Positions 38,716-48,317 are shown, counted from the stretch's first letter. The stretch: DNA of 60,414 nucleotides from CAXSEF01 sp964236585 (GCA_964236585.1 CAXSFE010000007.1:1-60414), one strand, 5' to 3'. The notes: generated by a model from the letters alone, not told the origin. Program-made: numbers and translations.

Positions 38716-39582
38716 ATGCGGACGGTCTTCGTCGAGGCGAACGGCCTGCGGTTCGAGGTGCTGGAAGAGGGCAGCGGCGACCGCCTGGCGCTGTGCCTGC
38801 ACGGCTTCCCGGAGCACGCGGTCTCGTGGCGCCACCAGATGCCGGTGCTGGCGGCCTTGGGATATCGCGTCTGGGCGGTGAACCAGCGCGGCTACGGCCG
38901 GAGCAGCCGGCCTGCCCGGATCGCCGACTACACGATGGCGGCGCTGGTGGACGACGTGGCGGCGCTGATCGACGCGTCGGGCGCGAGGCGCGTGGTGCTG
39001 GTCGGCCACGACTGGGGGGCGATGGTCGCCTGGCACTTCGCGGCGGCGCGGGTGCGGCCGCTGGAGCGGCTGGTGATCATGAACGTGCCGCACCCGCTGT
39101 GCTTCCGCGCGGCGCTGCGGCGGTGGCGGCAGGCGCGCAGGTCCTGGTACATCGCCCTCTTCCAGCTGCCGCGGCTGCCGGAGCGCCTGCTGTCGGCGAA
39201 CGGCGGCGCCGCGGTGCGCAGGATGTTCGCCGGCCTCGTCCTGCCGCCGGAGGTGATGGCGGTCTATGCCGCGCAGATCGCCGAGCCCGGCGCCGCGACG
39301 GCGATGCTGAACTGGTACCGCGCCGCCAGGCTGCGCGGCGCGCGGAGGGTGGACGCGAGCCGCGTGATCGAGGTGCCGACGCTGCTGGTGTGGGGCGAGG
39401 ACGACGTCGCCCTGGACCTGATCTGCCTGGAGGGCACGGAGCGCTACGTGCGGGACCTGACGCTGCGTCGGCTGCCCGGGGTGTCGCACTGGGTGCAGCA
39501 GGATGCCCCGCAGGCCGTGAACCGGCTGCTGCGGGATTTCCTGGGACCGAGCGACGCAGGGCCCGGGCCGGCTGGCGCCTGA
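38716..39582 (+). CDS. alpha/beta hydrolase, epoxide hydrolase-like
   Basis: Cytoplasmic alpha/beta-hydrolase of 288 residues. The oxyanion segment is LCLHGFPEHAVSWRHQM, followed by YRVWAVNQRGYGRSSRP. The nucleophile is the Asp of LVGHDWGAMVAWHF, so it follows the epoxide or haloalkane hydrolase pattern (G-x-D-x-G with Asp) rather than a serine esterase. The acid is probably in VWGEDDVAL and the base is His in LPGVSHWVQQDAP. The ATG at 38716 begins just before the first strand. The substrate is unknown. Confidence 0.87.
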   Translation: MRTVFVEANGLRFEVLEEGSGDRLALCLHGFPEHAVSWRHQMPVLAALGYRVWAVNQRGYGRSSRPARIADYTMAALVDDVAALIDASGARRVVLVGHDWGAMVAWHFAAARVRPLERLVIMNVPHPLCFRAALRRWRQARRSWYIALFQLPRLPERLLSANGGAAVRRMFAGLVLPPEVMAVYAAQIAEPGAATAMLNWYRAARLRGARRVDASRVIEVPTLLVWGEDDVALDLICLEGTERYVRDLTLRRLPGVSHWVQQDAPQAVNRLLRDFLGPSDAGPGPAGA

Positions 39583-39605
39583 ACGCCTGCGGGGGGGGGC
39601 GCGCG

Positions 39606-40385
39606 ATGTTCGTCGTCGGCAAGCTGCTGACCGTCCTGCTGCTGCCGACCACGCTGATGGTAGAATGCGCGCTGCTCGGCCTGCTGCTGGCGCGGTGGCG
39701 GGCCGGGCGGGTGCTGCTGGCCGCGGCGGTCGCGGCGCAGGCGGCGTGCCTCGCGCTGCCGGTGGACGCCTGGGCGATCCGCCCGCTGGAGGACCGTTTC
39801 CCGCAGGTCACGGCGTATCCGGACCGGGTGGACGGCATCGTGGTGCTCGGCGGCGCGATCGACGACATGACCAGCCGCGACCGCGACACGCCCACGCTCA
39901 CCGCGGCGGCCAACCGGGTGACGACGTTCGTGGCGCTGGCGCGGCGCTACCCGCAGGCCAGGCTGGTGTTCACCGGCGGCTCCGGCGACATCGAGCAGGG
40001 CGTGTCCAACGAGGCGGAGTTCGCGCGCATCCTGTTCGCGCAGCTCGGCCTGGCGCCGCAGCGCGTCCTGTTCGAGAGCGAGTCGCGCACGACCCGGGAG
40101 AACGCGGTCGACGCCGCGGCCCTGGCCAGGCCCCGGGATAGCGAGCGCTGGGTGCTCGTCACGTCGGCCAGCCACATGCCGCGCGCCGTCGGCGTGTTCC
40201 GCCACGCGGGGTGGGCGGTGCTGCCCTGGCCCGTCGGCTACCAGTCGCGCGACCACGTCGCCGCCCATCCGCTGTCGCTGGGCGGGAAGCTTGCGGTGCT
40301 GGACTGGGCGGCCCACGAGTGGATCGGCCTGCTCGCCTACCGGCTCAGGGGCTGGACCGACAGCGTGTTCCCCGGGCCGGAGTAG
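39606..40385 (+). CDS. YdcF/SanA/ElyC-family (DUF218) membrane protein
   Basis: Protein of 259 residues with two N-terminal membrane helices (VVGKLLTVLLLPTTLMVECA, and VLLAAAVAAQAACLALPVDA) and a periplasmic DUF218 domain. Conserved stretches are DGIVVLGGAIDD, RLVFTGGSGDIEQGVSNEAE, SRTTRENAVDAA and WVLVTSASHMPRAVGVFRHA. ElyC/SanA relatives affect envelope precursor supply or vancomycin barrier function, and the exact reaction is unsettled. The gene follows the hydrolase by 23 bases and may be co-transcribed. Confidence 0.85.
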   Translation: MFVVGKLLTVLLLPTTLMVECALLGLLLARWRAGRVLLAAAVAAQAACLALPVDAWAIRPLEDRFPQVTAYPDRVDGIVVLGGAIDDMTSRDRDTPTLTAAANRVTTFVALARRYPQARLVFTGGSGDIEQGVSNEAEFARILFAQLGLAPQRVLFESESRTTRENAVDAAALARPRDSERWVLVTSASHMPRAVGVFRHAGWAVLPWPVGYQSRDHVAAHPLSLGGKLAVLDWAAHEWIGLLAYRLRGWTDSVFPGPE

Positions 40386-40581
40386 CCGCCCGGCGTGCCT
40401 GCCGCGGGACGGGGAGGACGCCCCGTCCCGGCGGGCGTCCGTGGAGCGCCGGCCCAGGGCAGCGCGCGGGCGACCCGAGCCCCGGAAAAACGTGCAATTT
40501 CCGCCTCGTAACGCGTGCGTGTCGATTGATTCCGGCCTGCGGAATGCCCATTTCCATGCCTCGGGAACACGGAGAAGACAG

Positions 40582-40833
40582 ATGCAGTTGCACCCTCTCG
40601 TCGCGCGGGGCCGGGTGGTCGCGGCCGGCCGGATGCTGGCCGGGCTGGACCAGGAGCAGCTGGCGGCAGAGGCCGGCGTATCCCCCTCGACGGTGTCCAA
40701 GATCGAGCTGGGCCACAGGCCGGTGCGGGTGCAGACGTACCGCGCGGTCCTGCAGGCGCTGGATCGTCTGGGCGTCGACGTGGCCCAGAACGGCCGGACC
40801 GGGCACCACTCCGCCGGCACGAGCTACGCCTGA
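40582..40833 (+). CDS. small XRE-family helix-turn-helix regulator
   Basis: DNA-binding protein of 83 residues. The helix-turn-helix is VVAAGRMLAGLDQEQLAAEA followed by GVSPSTVSKIELGHRPVRVQ, matching the Cro/C1 fold. The ATG at 40582 is preceded by GGAGAAGAC. The 100 bases upstream are noticeably richer in A/T than their surroundings and probably carry its promoter. Its target is unknown. The phosphatase gene follows 97 bases later. Confidence 0.8.
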   Translation: MQLHPLVARGRVVAAGRMLAGLDQEQLAAEAGVSPSTVSKIELGHRPVRVQTYRAVLQALDRLGVDVAQNGRTGHHSAGTSYA

Positions 40834-40930
40834 CGGGACGCACGGGACCGGCGGTCCGCGTCGGGCCATGGTGACACCTGGAGCCCCGTCCCGCATCATG
40901 GGCTCTCCCCGACCGAAGAATGGACATCCC

Positions 40931-41524
40931 ATGAGCGACGCACCGCTGCCCTTCGGCATCACGGTGTGCGGCATCGAGGAGCTCGCCGGCCATGGCGACG
41001 CCGGTGCCAGCCACGTGCTCTCGATCCTCGATCCCGACCACCCGGTGCCCGAGGCCTTCGGCGCGTTCGGCGAGCACGAGAAGATGGAGCTGCGCTTCCA
41101 CGACATCATCGACGAGACGCCCGGCCTGCTGGCGCCGCAACCCGGGCATGTCGAGCGCGTCCTGGCGCTCGGCCGCAGCCTCCTGGCCCGCCCCGCAGGC
41201 ACCGCGCGTCTGCTCGTCCACTGCCACGCCGGCATCTCGCGCTCCACCGCCTCCATGGTGCTGGTCGTCGCCCAGGCCCTGCCGAGCCTTCCGGCGGACG
41301 CGGTCCTGCACCTGGTGCATTCGATCCGCGAGAAGGCCTGGCCCAACCTGCGGATCGTCGAGCTCGGCGACACCATGCTCGGGCGGGGCGGGTCGCTGGT
41401 GGAGGCCACGCACGCCCTGCACCGGCTGCAGCTGGAGCGCCGGCCCGACCTCGCCGAGTTCATGAGGCAGAGCGGGCGCTCCCGCGAGATCGCCGCTGCC
41501 GGGGGGTCCGTCGCGCCGGCCTGA
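40931..41524 (+). CDS. dual-specificity/tyrosine phosphatase-like protein
   Basis: Protein of 197 residues with the cysteine phosphatase loop HCHAGISRST, which is the C-x5-R motif followed by Ser/Thr. The general acid is probably in the FHDIIDETPGLL region upstream. The ATG at 40931 gives MSDAPLPFGITVCGIEELAG at the N-terminus. Proteins of this kind in alphaproteobacteria are often annotated as protein tyrosine phosphatases, but the substrate is unknown. It is cytoplasmic. Confidence 0.85.
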   Translation: MSDAPLPFGITVCGIEELAGHGDAGASHVLSILDPDHPVPEAFGAFGEHEKMELRFHDIIDETPGLLAPQPGHVERVLALGRSLLARPAGTARLLVHCHAGISRSTASMVLVVAQALPSLPADAVLHLVHSIREKAWPNLRIVELGDTMLGRGGSLVEATHALHRLQLERRPDLAEFMRQSGRSREIAAAGGSVAPA

Positions 41525-41529
41525 CGGCT

Positions 41530-41694
41530 GAAGGCCAGGGCTCTGCCCTGGACCCGCCAGGGGCAGCGCCCCTGGACCGGCCTCCGCTTTGGGCCTGCGG
41601 CACGCCACGTGGCGACGGGACTCCGACCCGGAGTCGCGGTGTCCAGAGGCCTCCGGCCTTTGGCGGGTCTGGGCAGAGCCCAGCCTTGCTTGCT
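41530..41694. repeat. repeat family A, copy A5 (long spacer subtype)
   Basis: The outer arms AAGGCCAGGGCTCTGCCCTGG and GGCAGAGCCCAGCCTTGCTTG enclose a spacer of about 60 bases (CCTCCGCTTTGGGCCTGCGG and onward). The same spacer recurs in copy A7, which defines a subtype. Confidence 0.84.
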
Positions 41695-41798
41695 GCCTTC
41701 AGACCGGGATGCCACCCGTCCGCCTCCGCGGTTCCAGGCCACGCACATCCAATTCCCGCATTCCACCCGATATGACCGGAATGCCGCGGAGCCCGACA

Positions 41799-43187
41799 AT
41801 GCCGTTCATGACCCCCGCCGACATCGACGCCCTCGGCCCGGAGCCAGTGCCATCCCCTGGCGGCGCGTCCCCGCTCGAGCGTGCCCGCGCCCGCATGGTC
41901 GAGACGGGCCAGTGGTCGGCGAGCCAGACGATGGGGCGGCGCTGGGCGATCGGCTGCGTGGCGCTGGAGGTCACCCAGCGCTGCAACCTGGACTGTACGC
42001 TGTGCTACCTGTCCGAGGCCTCGGAGGCGGTGCACGACGTGCCGCTCGCCGAGCTGTTCCGCCGCATCGACGTGATCCGCGACACCTACGGCGAGAACAC
42101 CGACGTCCAGGTGACCGGCGGCGACCCCACCCTGCGCAGGCGTTCCGAGCTGGTGGCGATCGTGCACCGGCTGCGCGAGCGCGGCCTGCGCCCGTCGCTG
42201 TTCACCAACGGCATCCGCGCCACGCGGGACCTGCTGGCGGAGCTCGCCGGGGCCGGGCTGGTGGACGTCGCGTTCCACGTGGACACCACCCAGCAGCGCA
42301 GGGGTTTTGCCACCGAGCGCGACCTCGATGCCCTGCGCCAGGAGTACGTGGAGCGGGCGCGCGGGCTGCCGCTGTCGGTGTTCTTCAACACCACAGTGCA
42401 CCCGGGCAACCTCGACCAGATCCCCGGCGTGGTGCGCTTCATGGTGGCCAACAGCGACGTGGTGCGCCTCGCCTCGTTCCAGCTCGCTGCCGACACCGGG
42501 CGCGGCACGCTCCGCGACGGCCTGGGGCAGGTCACCAAGGACAGCGTGGCTGCGCGGATCCAGGCCGGCGCCGGGACACCGATCGCCTTCGACACCCCGG
42601 GCGTGGGCCACGCCGAGTGCAACCGCTACGCCATGACCCTGGTCGCGGGCGGCAGGGTCCACGACCTGTTCGACGACAAGGCGCTGATGACCGAGCTGCT
42701 CGGCGCCACCAGCGGCCTGCAGTTCGACCGCACCAGCCGGCGGCGGGCGGTGGCCACGCTTGCGGGATGGCTCGTGCGCCACCCCGCGATGGTCCTGCGC
42801 GGCTCCGGCTGGGCTGCCCGCAAGCTCCGGGCGGTCCTCTGGGCGATGCGCCGCGACCTGCTCGCCGGCCGCGCCCGGGTCGGCAAGCTGAGCTTCTTCA
42901 TCCACGACTTCATGGACGCGGAGCGACTGGACCGCTGCCGGGTGGAGGCCTGCGCCTTCATGGTGGCGACGTCGGACGGCCCGGTCTCGATGTGCCTGCA
43001 CAACGCCAGGCGCGACCGGTTCCTGCTCAAGCCGTTTCCCGTGGCCACCGCCGCCGGGGAGGTGCTGTGGGACCCGCTGGCCGGGCACCCCGCCCTCGGC
43101 ACCGGCCGGCCGCGCCGCCTGCCGCCCAAGGGACGGGCCCGCTTGCCGGCCGACGGGGTGCCGGACCAGGGGGCGCCCGGGCGGTGA
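41799..43187 (+). CDS. radical SAM protein
   Basis: Protein of 462 residues. The [4Fe-4S]-SAM motif is CNLDCTLC (C-x3-C-x2-C) at about residues 63-70, followed by DVQVTGGDPTLRRR and RPSLFTNGIRATRDLLAEL of the TIM-barrel half. The C-terminal 200 residues contain a Cys-containing segment (VEACAFMVATSDGPVSMCLH) that might bind a second cluster. The ATG at 41799 has GGAG nine bases upstream and was preferred to several upstream ATGs. It overlaps the DUF547 gene by GTGA. The substrate is unknown, and lipid-type or peptide modification are both possible. Confidence 0.88.
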   Translation: MPFMTPADIDALGPEPVPSPGGASPLERARARMVETGQWSASQTMGRRWAIGCVALEVTQRCNLDCTLCYLSEASEAVHDVPLAELFRRIDVIRDTYGENTDVQVTGGDPTLRRRSELVAIVHRLRERGLRPSLFTNGIRATRDLLAELAGAGLVDVAFHVDTTQQRRGFATERDLDALRQEYVERARGLPLSVFFNTTVHPGNLDQIPGVVRFMVANSDVVRLASFQLAADTGRGTLRDGLGQVTKDSVAARIQAGAGTPIAFDTPGVGHAECNRYAMTLVAGGRVHDLFDDKALMTELLGATSGLQFDRTSRRRAVATLAGWLVRHPAMVLRGSGWAARKLRAVLWAMRRDLLAGRARVGKLSFFIHDFMDAERLDRCRVEACAFMVATSDGPVSMCLHNARRDRFLLKPFPVATAAGEVLWDPLAGHPALGTGRPRRLPPKGRARLPADGVPDQGAPGR

Positions 43188-44008
43188 GGCGCCGCCGGCT
43201 AGGCTGGATGGGGCTGCTCGCCGCGGGGCTGGGTGGCGCGGGACTGCTCGCCGCAGGACCGGGCGGCGTGGCTGCGTCTCCGGCGACCCCTGCGGGCGTG
43301 GCCTCCGCGGACACGACGTCCATGGACGCAGCCTGGGCGAGGGTGCTGTGGGACTTCGTCGACGACCAGGGGCGCGTCGATTTCCGCAGCCTGGCCCGCG
43401 ACGGGCACGACCTCGACGCGACCGTGGCAAGCATCGCCGCGCTCGCCCCGGGCAACGCCCCCGCCGCGTTCCCGACGCCTGCGGACAGGCTCGCCTTCCA
43501 CGTCAACGCCTACAACGCCCTGGCCATGGCGCACGTGGTCCGGCGCGGCATCCCGCAGCGCCTCTCGCTGACGGGCCGGCTGGGCTTCTTCGTGCTGTCC
43601 GGCGTGACCATCGGCGGCCGGTCGACGACGCTCTACGACGAGGAGAACGACGTGATCCGCCCGCTCGGCGACGAGCGCGTGCACTTCGCGCTGAACTGCA
43701 TGTCGGTGTCCTGCCCCCGTCTGCCGCGCGTCCCGTTCCACGCCGCCTCCCTGGATAGCGAGCTGGACGCGTCGGCCCGCGGGTTCCTGTCGGAAGCGCG
43801 CAACGTGCAGGTCGACGACGTCCGCCATGTCGTCCGGCTGTCCTCGATCCTGTCGTTCTACAAGTCCGACTTCCTGGCCCACGCCCCGAGCCTCGTCGAC
43901 TACGTCAACCGCTACCGCGCAGCGCCGGTGCCGGCCGGCTACCGCGTCGAGTTCATCCCCTACGACTGGACGATCAACATCCAGCCCACGACGGCCCAGG
44001 CGCACTAG
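43184..44008 (+). CDS. exported DUF547 protein
   Basis: Protein of 274 residues. An arginine-rich N-terminus (MRRRRLGWMGLLAAGLGG) leads a hydrophobic signal segment with likely cleavage near VASA. The DUF547 core shows FHVNAYNALAMAHVVRRGIP, TLYDEENDVIRPLGDERVHF, ALNCMSVSCPRLPR and FYKSDFLAH. The function of DUF547 is not established. The start GTG overlaps the radical SAM stop, so the two are translated together. Its TAG stop sits at the left end of repeat B3. Confidence 0.87.
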   Translation: MRRRRLGWMGLLAAGLGGAGLLAAGPGGVAASPATPAGVASADTTSMDAAWARVLWDFVDDQGRVDFRSLARDGHDLDATVASIAALAPGNAPAAFPTPADRLAFHVNAYNALAMAHVVRRGIPQRLSLTGRLGFFVLSGVTIGGRSTTLYDEENDVIRPLGDERVHFALNCMSVSCPRLPRVPFHAASLDSELDASARGFLSEARNVQVDDVRHVVRLSSILSFYKSDFLAHAPSLVDYVNRYRAAPVPAGYRVEFIPYDWTINIQPTTAQAH

Positions 44009-44206
44009 AAGGTGTCATGAACCCCACACCAGCGCCTTGTCTGGAAGGAACAGCAAGACCCTTCTTTTTCTGAAGAAAAAGAAGCAAAAAGACTTTGCCC
44101 ATGAGGCCCTGGCCACGCGGGCAGCGCCGAACCCATCGGGGAAAGTTCTTTGGTTCTTTCTTTCAAGAAAGAACGTGCTTTCTTCCTGCTGCGAGGCACG
44201 AAGCCG
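44006..44206. repeat. repeat family B, copy B3
   Basis: The left end is TAGAAGGTGTCATGAACCCC, which includes the DUF547 stop codon. The two AT-rich palindromes seen in B1 are intact. The right terminal repeat is not recognisable after the GCGAGGCACGAAG block, so this copy is truncated. Confidence 0.85.
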
Positions 44207-44396
44207 GTCGCCCGGGGCCACGCGCGTCGCCTCGACAGCCCGGGAATCGCCTCGAAGCGACGAGCCCGCCTGGACATGGACCTCCGTCGCTCACAGCTCT
44301 CCTGCGACAGGCGTGCCGCATCCCTCGTCCCGCCAGCGGCGGGTTGCGGCATCCGGGGCGGCCGTCGCAAGCCTTCGGCCTGCAAGGGAGACACCC

Positions 44397-45239
44397 ATGA
44401 CCGCCAGCATCGTGTCGGCAGCGCGAACCGACGAGGACCCGGAGGACGACATCGCCGCCCTGCACCGGGACGGCGTCGTCGGCAGGAAGGCGGCGTTCTC
44501 GCGCGAGTGGGCCGAACGTCTTCGCGAGGACATGATGACCGCGTTCTGGGAGGCGATCCAGCGGCCCGGCGGCGCGGTGAGCAGGGGGCCCCGCCGCTGG
44601 TACGTGGAGCTGCACCCGCAGGCGCTGGGTGGGTTCGTCGACCTGGTCACGCATCCCTGGATCACGGCGATGGCCGAACGCGTGCTCGGCCCGGACTACC
44701 AGATCGTCGAGGTCGGCTTCGACACCCCGTTCCAGGGCGCGAGGAACCAGCCCTGGCACCGCGACTTCCCGTCGCCCGCCGAAACGCACGAGCATCGCCG
44801 GATCACGTCGCTGGCCTTCAACCTGACCGGCGTGGACGTGACCCCCGACATGGGGCCGTTCGAGGTCGCGCCCGGCACGCAGTGGGACGACGGCCGCGCC
44901 TGGCCCCACGGGATGTTCCCCGAGCGGGCGTCCTGGCCGCGGTTCGAGGAGCGGGCGGTGCGGAAGTATCCCGAGATGGGCGACGTGTCCTGCCGCTCGG
45001 CCCTGACGATGCACCGCGGCACCGCGCACCCGTCCCCCGTCTCGCGCCCCGTCCTCGTGCTCGGGGTGGATGCGCCCGGCGCCGGACATGCGGCGCTGCA
45101 CGACATGATGGTGACCCGAAGCTACCATGCTGCGCTGCCCCGGTCCGTGCGCGACCATCTCGTGTGCCGGGTGGTGGACGAGCTGGCGCCCATCACCCAG
45201 AAGCATGACATCGAGGGGCTGGTGATGGGCGCGGAGTGA
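44397..45239 (+). CDS. phytanoyl-CoA dioxygenase (PhyH)-family Fe(II)/2-oxoglutarate oxygenase
   Basis: Protein of 280 residues. The iron ligands are the H-x-D of PWHRDFPSPAETHEHRR and a distal His in LTMHRGTAHPSPVSRPVLVL, whose Arg would bind 2-oxoglutarate. The ATG at 44397 has AAGGGAG upstream. PhyH-family enzymes hydroxylate diverse small molecules. The substrate is unknown. It has no tight operon partner and is distinct from the second PhyH protein at 58695-59519. Confidence 0.84.
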   Translation: MTASIVSAARTDEDPEDDIAALHRDGVVGRKAAFSREWAERLREDMMTAFWEAIQRPGGAVSRGPRRWYVELHPQALGGFVDLVTHPWITAMAERVLGPDYQIVEVGFDTPFQGARNQPWHRDFPSPAETHEHRRITSLAFNLTGVDVTPDMGPFEVAPGTQWDDGRAWPHGMFPERASWPRFEERAVRKYPEMGDVSCRSALTMHRGTAHPSPVSRPVLVLGVDAPGAGHAALHDMMVTRSYHAALPRSVRDHLVCRVVDELAPITQKHDIEGLVMGAE

Positions 45240-45524
45240 CCTGCTGACGCCGCCGCGGCGGCTCCCGGGTGGATCAGGCGAACCGGATGCGGGCGCGCTG
45301 CAACACGACACCCGAAAGCCGGGTGGCTCACGGTTCCGGCCATGGCCGTCGCTCCCCGTCGCCGGCGCATCGGGCCATCCCTCCCGACCGCGGCTGGCCT
45401 TGCCCGGAGCATCCCTGCGCGAGAACCTCTGCCGGGTGGCACGTCCCGGGTCCTGGTGGCGACGCGACGGGTCGTCGGGCCCGGCCTGGACCTGCCATGA
45501 TGCGCGCGGCGGCGGGAGGGTCTG

Positions 45525-46613
45525 ATGCTCGAACACGACGAGGTGCGCCTGCGCTGCGACCGGGCGCTGTCCGGCCATCGCCGGCGCACCGTCCGGCAGA
45601 GCCTGGCCGCACTCGCGGACTCGCCGCTCGCGGACCTGCCGCCCGACTCCTACGGCGAGGGCGAGGCGATCGCGGGGCTCGAGCGCGAGGTCGCCGGCCT
45701 GCTCGGCAAGCCCGCCGCCGTGTTCGTGGTCAAGGGCGTCGTCGCCCAGCAGGCCGCGCTCCGCACCTGGTCGGACCGCTCGGGATGCAGGGCCGTGGCG
45801 CTGCACCCGAAGAGCCACATCGACCTGGACGAACGCTCCGCCTACGAGCGCCTGCACCGCCTGGCCGGGGTGCGCCTCGGCGCGGACCACAGGCCGTTCG
45901 ACGCGGGCGACCTCGACCGGGTGGCCGAGCGGCTGGGCGCGGTGACGGTGGAGCTGCCGCTGCGCCGTGCCGGCTACCTGCTCCCGGAGTGGGACGGGCT
46001 CGTGGCGATCTCGCAATGGTGCCGGGACCGTCGGGTGGCGCTGCACTTCGACGGCGCGCGGCTCTGGGAGGCCCAGCCCTGCTACGCGAGGCCGCTGTCC
46101 GAGATCGCGGCCCTGGCCGACTCCGTCTACGTGTCCTGCTACAAGGGCCTCGGCGGCCTCGGCGGCGCGCTGCTCGCCGGGCCGGAGGACTTCATCGCCG
46201 AGGCCCGCGTCTGGCACGCCCGCCACTGCGGCCCGCTGGCGACCGCGTTCCCGTTCGTGCTCGGCGCCAGCGACGGCCTGAGGCGCCACCTGCCCCGGAT
46301 GGCGGACTACTTCCGCCGCGCGCAGGCGCTGTCGGCCGCGCTGGCCGCCGTGCCGGGCGTCACCCCCACACCCGCGCCGCCGCAGTGCAACGCCTTCCGG
46401 CTTCACCTCCCGGGGCGGGCCGACACGCTCAAGGCGGCGCATCTCGCGCTCGCGCGCGAGAGCGGCGTCTGGCTGTTCGGTGGCTTCGCGGAGACGACGC
46501 TCCCGGGCATCGCGACGACGGAGGTCTCGATCGGCGACGCCGCGGAGGACCTCGCCGACGACGAGGTGGCCCGCCTCGTCGGGCGTCTGATCGAGATGGC
46601 CGGCCACCTGTGA
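45525..46613 (+). CDS. threonine aldolase-family (beta-eliminating lyase) PLP enzyme
   Basis: PLP-dependent fold-type I enzyme of 362 residues. It shows DSYGEGEAIAGLEREVAGLL, the cofactor-binding HFDGARLWEA (Asp176) and the Schiff-base Lys207 in VSCYKGLGGLGGALLAG. Low-specificity threonine aldolases cleave threonine to glycine and acetaldehyde. Other members of the family cleave related beta-hydroxy amino acids. It appears to be a single-gene unit. Confidence 0.87.
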   Translation: MLEHDEVRLRCDRALSGHRRRTVRQSLAALADSPLADLPPDSYGEGEAIAGLEREVAGLLGKPAAVFVVKGVVAQQAALRTWSDRSGCRAVALHPKSHIDLDERSAYERLHRLAGVRLGADHRPFDAGDLDRVAERLGAVTVELPLRRAGYLLPEWDGLVAISQWCRDRRVALHFDGARLWEAQPCYARPLSEIAALADSVYVSCYKGLGGLGGALLAGPEDFIAEARVWHARHCGPLATAFPFVLGASDGLRRHLPRMADYFRRAQALSAALAAVPGVTPTPAPPQCNAFRLHLPGRADTLKAAHLALARESGVWLFGGFAETTLPGIATTEVSIGDAAEDLADDEVARLVGRLIEMAGHL

Positions 46614-46678
46614 CCCCGGGGCCGCCGATGCTCTGGACCGTCAGCGAGTGGCCTGATCCCGGACCTAGCCGATCAGCC

Positions 46679-46792
46679 GGCAAGGTCGAGGCTCCGTCAA
46701 AACCGTGCCTGTCGCTTGCTTTCCTCTAGGGAGGGGGAGTCCAGAGGCCCCGGGCCTCTGGCGGGTCTGGGCAGAGCCCGGCCTTGCTTGCC
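46679..46792. repeat. repeat family A, copy A6 (diverged left half)
   Basis: The right half (CCAGAGGCCCCGGGCCTCTGG then GGCAGAGCCCGGCCTTGCTTG) is well preserved. The left half is eroded but retains CAAGGTCGAGGCTC. Confidence 0.75.
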
Positions 46793-46825
46793 TGGCGCTT
46801 CCTTGCCCCCGAACGGAGATGCCGC

Positions 46826-47950
46826 ATGACCCTGCCCTTCGACGTCCCCGCCATGCTCGAGGGCCTGCGCCGCTGGGTCGAGTGCGAGAGCCCGACCTGG
46901 GACGCGGCCGCGGTGGAGGCGATGATGGACCTCGCCGCGCGCGACCTGCTGCTGATGGGCGCGCGCGTCGAGCGCATCCCCGGCCGCATGGGGTTCGCCG
47001 GCTGCGTCCGCGCCAGCCTGCCGCACCCGCGCGCGGGCGTGCCGGGCGTGCTGGTGATGGGCCACCTGGACACGGTGCATCCCGTCGGCACCCTGGCGAG
47101 CCTGCCGTGGCGCGTCGAGGGCGACCGCTGCTTCGGCCCCGGGGTGCTCGACATGAAGGGCGGCGTCCTCGTGGCGCTGGAGGCGCTGCGCCAGCTCGCC
47201 CGCGCGGGCGTCGCCACCGCGCTCCCGGTCACCGTGCTGCTGACCAGCGACGAGGAGGCCGGCAGCCCGAGCACGCGCGACCTGATCGAGGCGGAGGCCG
47301 CGCGCCACGCGGTCGTGCTGGTGCCGGAGCCCACGCACGACGGCGGCGTGGTCACCGGCCGCTACGCCATCGCGCGCTTCGACCTGGAGGCCACCGGGGT
47401 GCCGAGCCACGCCGGCTGGAGCCTAGCGCGCGGCCGCTCCGCCATCCGCGAGATGGCCCGCCAGGTGCCCGTGATCGAGGACATGACCACGCCCGACTGC
47501 ACCTTCAGCGTCGGCGTGATCCGCGGCGGCGCCTGGGTGAACTGCGTGTCCACGACCTGCCGCGCCGAGGCCCTGAGCATGGCCCGGCGCCAGCCCGACC
47601 TCGACCGCGGCGTGGACGCCATGCTGGCGCTGTCGCACGAGACCGGCGGCGTGCGCTTCGCCGTGCGCCGCGGCGTCACCCGCCCGGTCTGGGAGCCCGA
47701 CGCCGCCACCCTCGCGCTGTACCGGCAGGCGCGCGACGTGGCGCTGGGGCTGGGCTTCGACCTCACGCACTGCAGCGCCGGCGGCGGCTCGGACGGCAAC
47801 TTCACCGGGGCGCTCGGCATCCCCACGCTCGACGGGCTCGGCCTGGAGGGCGAGGGCCTGCACACCCTGGGCGAGCACATCGCGATCCCCAGCCTGCTGC
47901 GCCGCGGCCCGCTGCTCGCAGGGCTGCTCGCCGGCCTTGGATCGGTCTGA
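46826..47950 (+). CDS. M20-family metallopeptidase (carboxypeptidase G2-like)
   Basis: Zinc hydrolase of 374 residues. Metal and catalytic residues are visible in VMGHLDTVHPVG, GPGVLDMKGGVLVALEAL, LLTSDEEAGSPSTR and LVPEPTHDGGVVTGRYA. The dimerisation insert begins at about ARFDLEATGVPSHAG. The last metal ligand is in GLHTLGEHIAIP. The ATG at 46826 has CGGAGA upstream. It probably removes a C-terminal glutamate or hydrolyses an acylated amino acid. No signal peptide is seen. Confidence 0.88.
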   Translation: MTLPFDVPAMLEGLRRWVECESPTWDAAAVEAMMDLAARDLLLMGARVERIPGRMGFAGCVRASLPHPRAGVPGVLVMGHLDTVHPVGTLASLPWRVEGDRCFGPGVLDMKGGVLVALEALRQLARAGVATALPVTVLLTSDEEAGSPSTRDLIEAEAARHAVVLVPEPTHDGGVVTGRYAIARFDLEATGVPSHAGWSLARGRSAIREMARQVPVIEDMTTPDCTFSVGVIRGGAWVNCVSTTCRAEALSMARRQPDLDRGVDAMLALSHETGGVRFAVRRGVTRPVWEPDAATLALYRQARDVALGLGFDLTHCSAGGGSDGNFTGALGIPTLDGLGLEGEGLHTLGEHIAIPSLLRRGPLLAGLLAGLGSV

Positions 47951-47999
47951 CCACGGCCCTGCGGACCACGACGCCGGCCACCGGTCGTGTTCCGGTCAG

Positions 48000-48163
48000 G
48001 AAGGCCAGGGCTCTGCCCTGGACCCGCCAGGGGCAGCGCCCCTGGACCGGCCTCCATTCGGGCCTGCGGCACCGACCGTGGCGTCGGGACTCAGCCCAGA
48101 GTCGTGGTTTCCAAAGGCCTCGGCCTTTGGCGGGTCCGGGCAGAGCCCGGCCTTGCTTGCTGA
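48000..48163. repeat. repeat family A, copy A7 (long spacer subtype)
   Basis: It has the same arrangement as A5, including the GGGCCTGCGGCACCG spacer block and the CCAAAGGCCTCGGCCTTTGG hairpin. It ends GAGCCCGGCCTTGCTTGC. Confidence 0.85.
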
Positions 48164-48317
48164 TTCCGGCCGGGACGCGACGCCGGCCGCCGGCAAGCTT
48201 GCCTTCGTCCGCGATGCCCGGCTAATGCCGCGGCGCCCGGGGGCACCGCGCCGCCAGCCCCGGCCACAGGCCGTGCAGCAAGGCCGCACGACGTCTTTCT
48301 CCGAGGACCTTTCCCGC

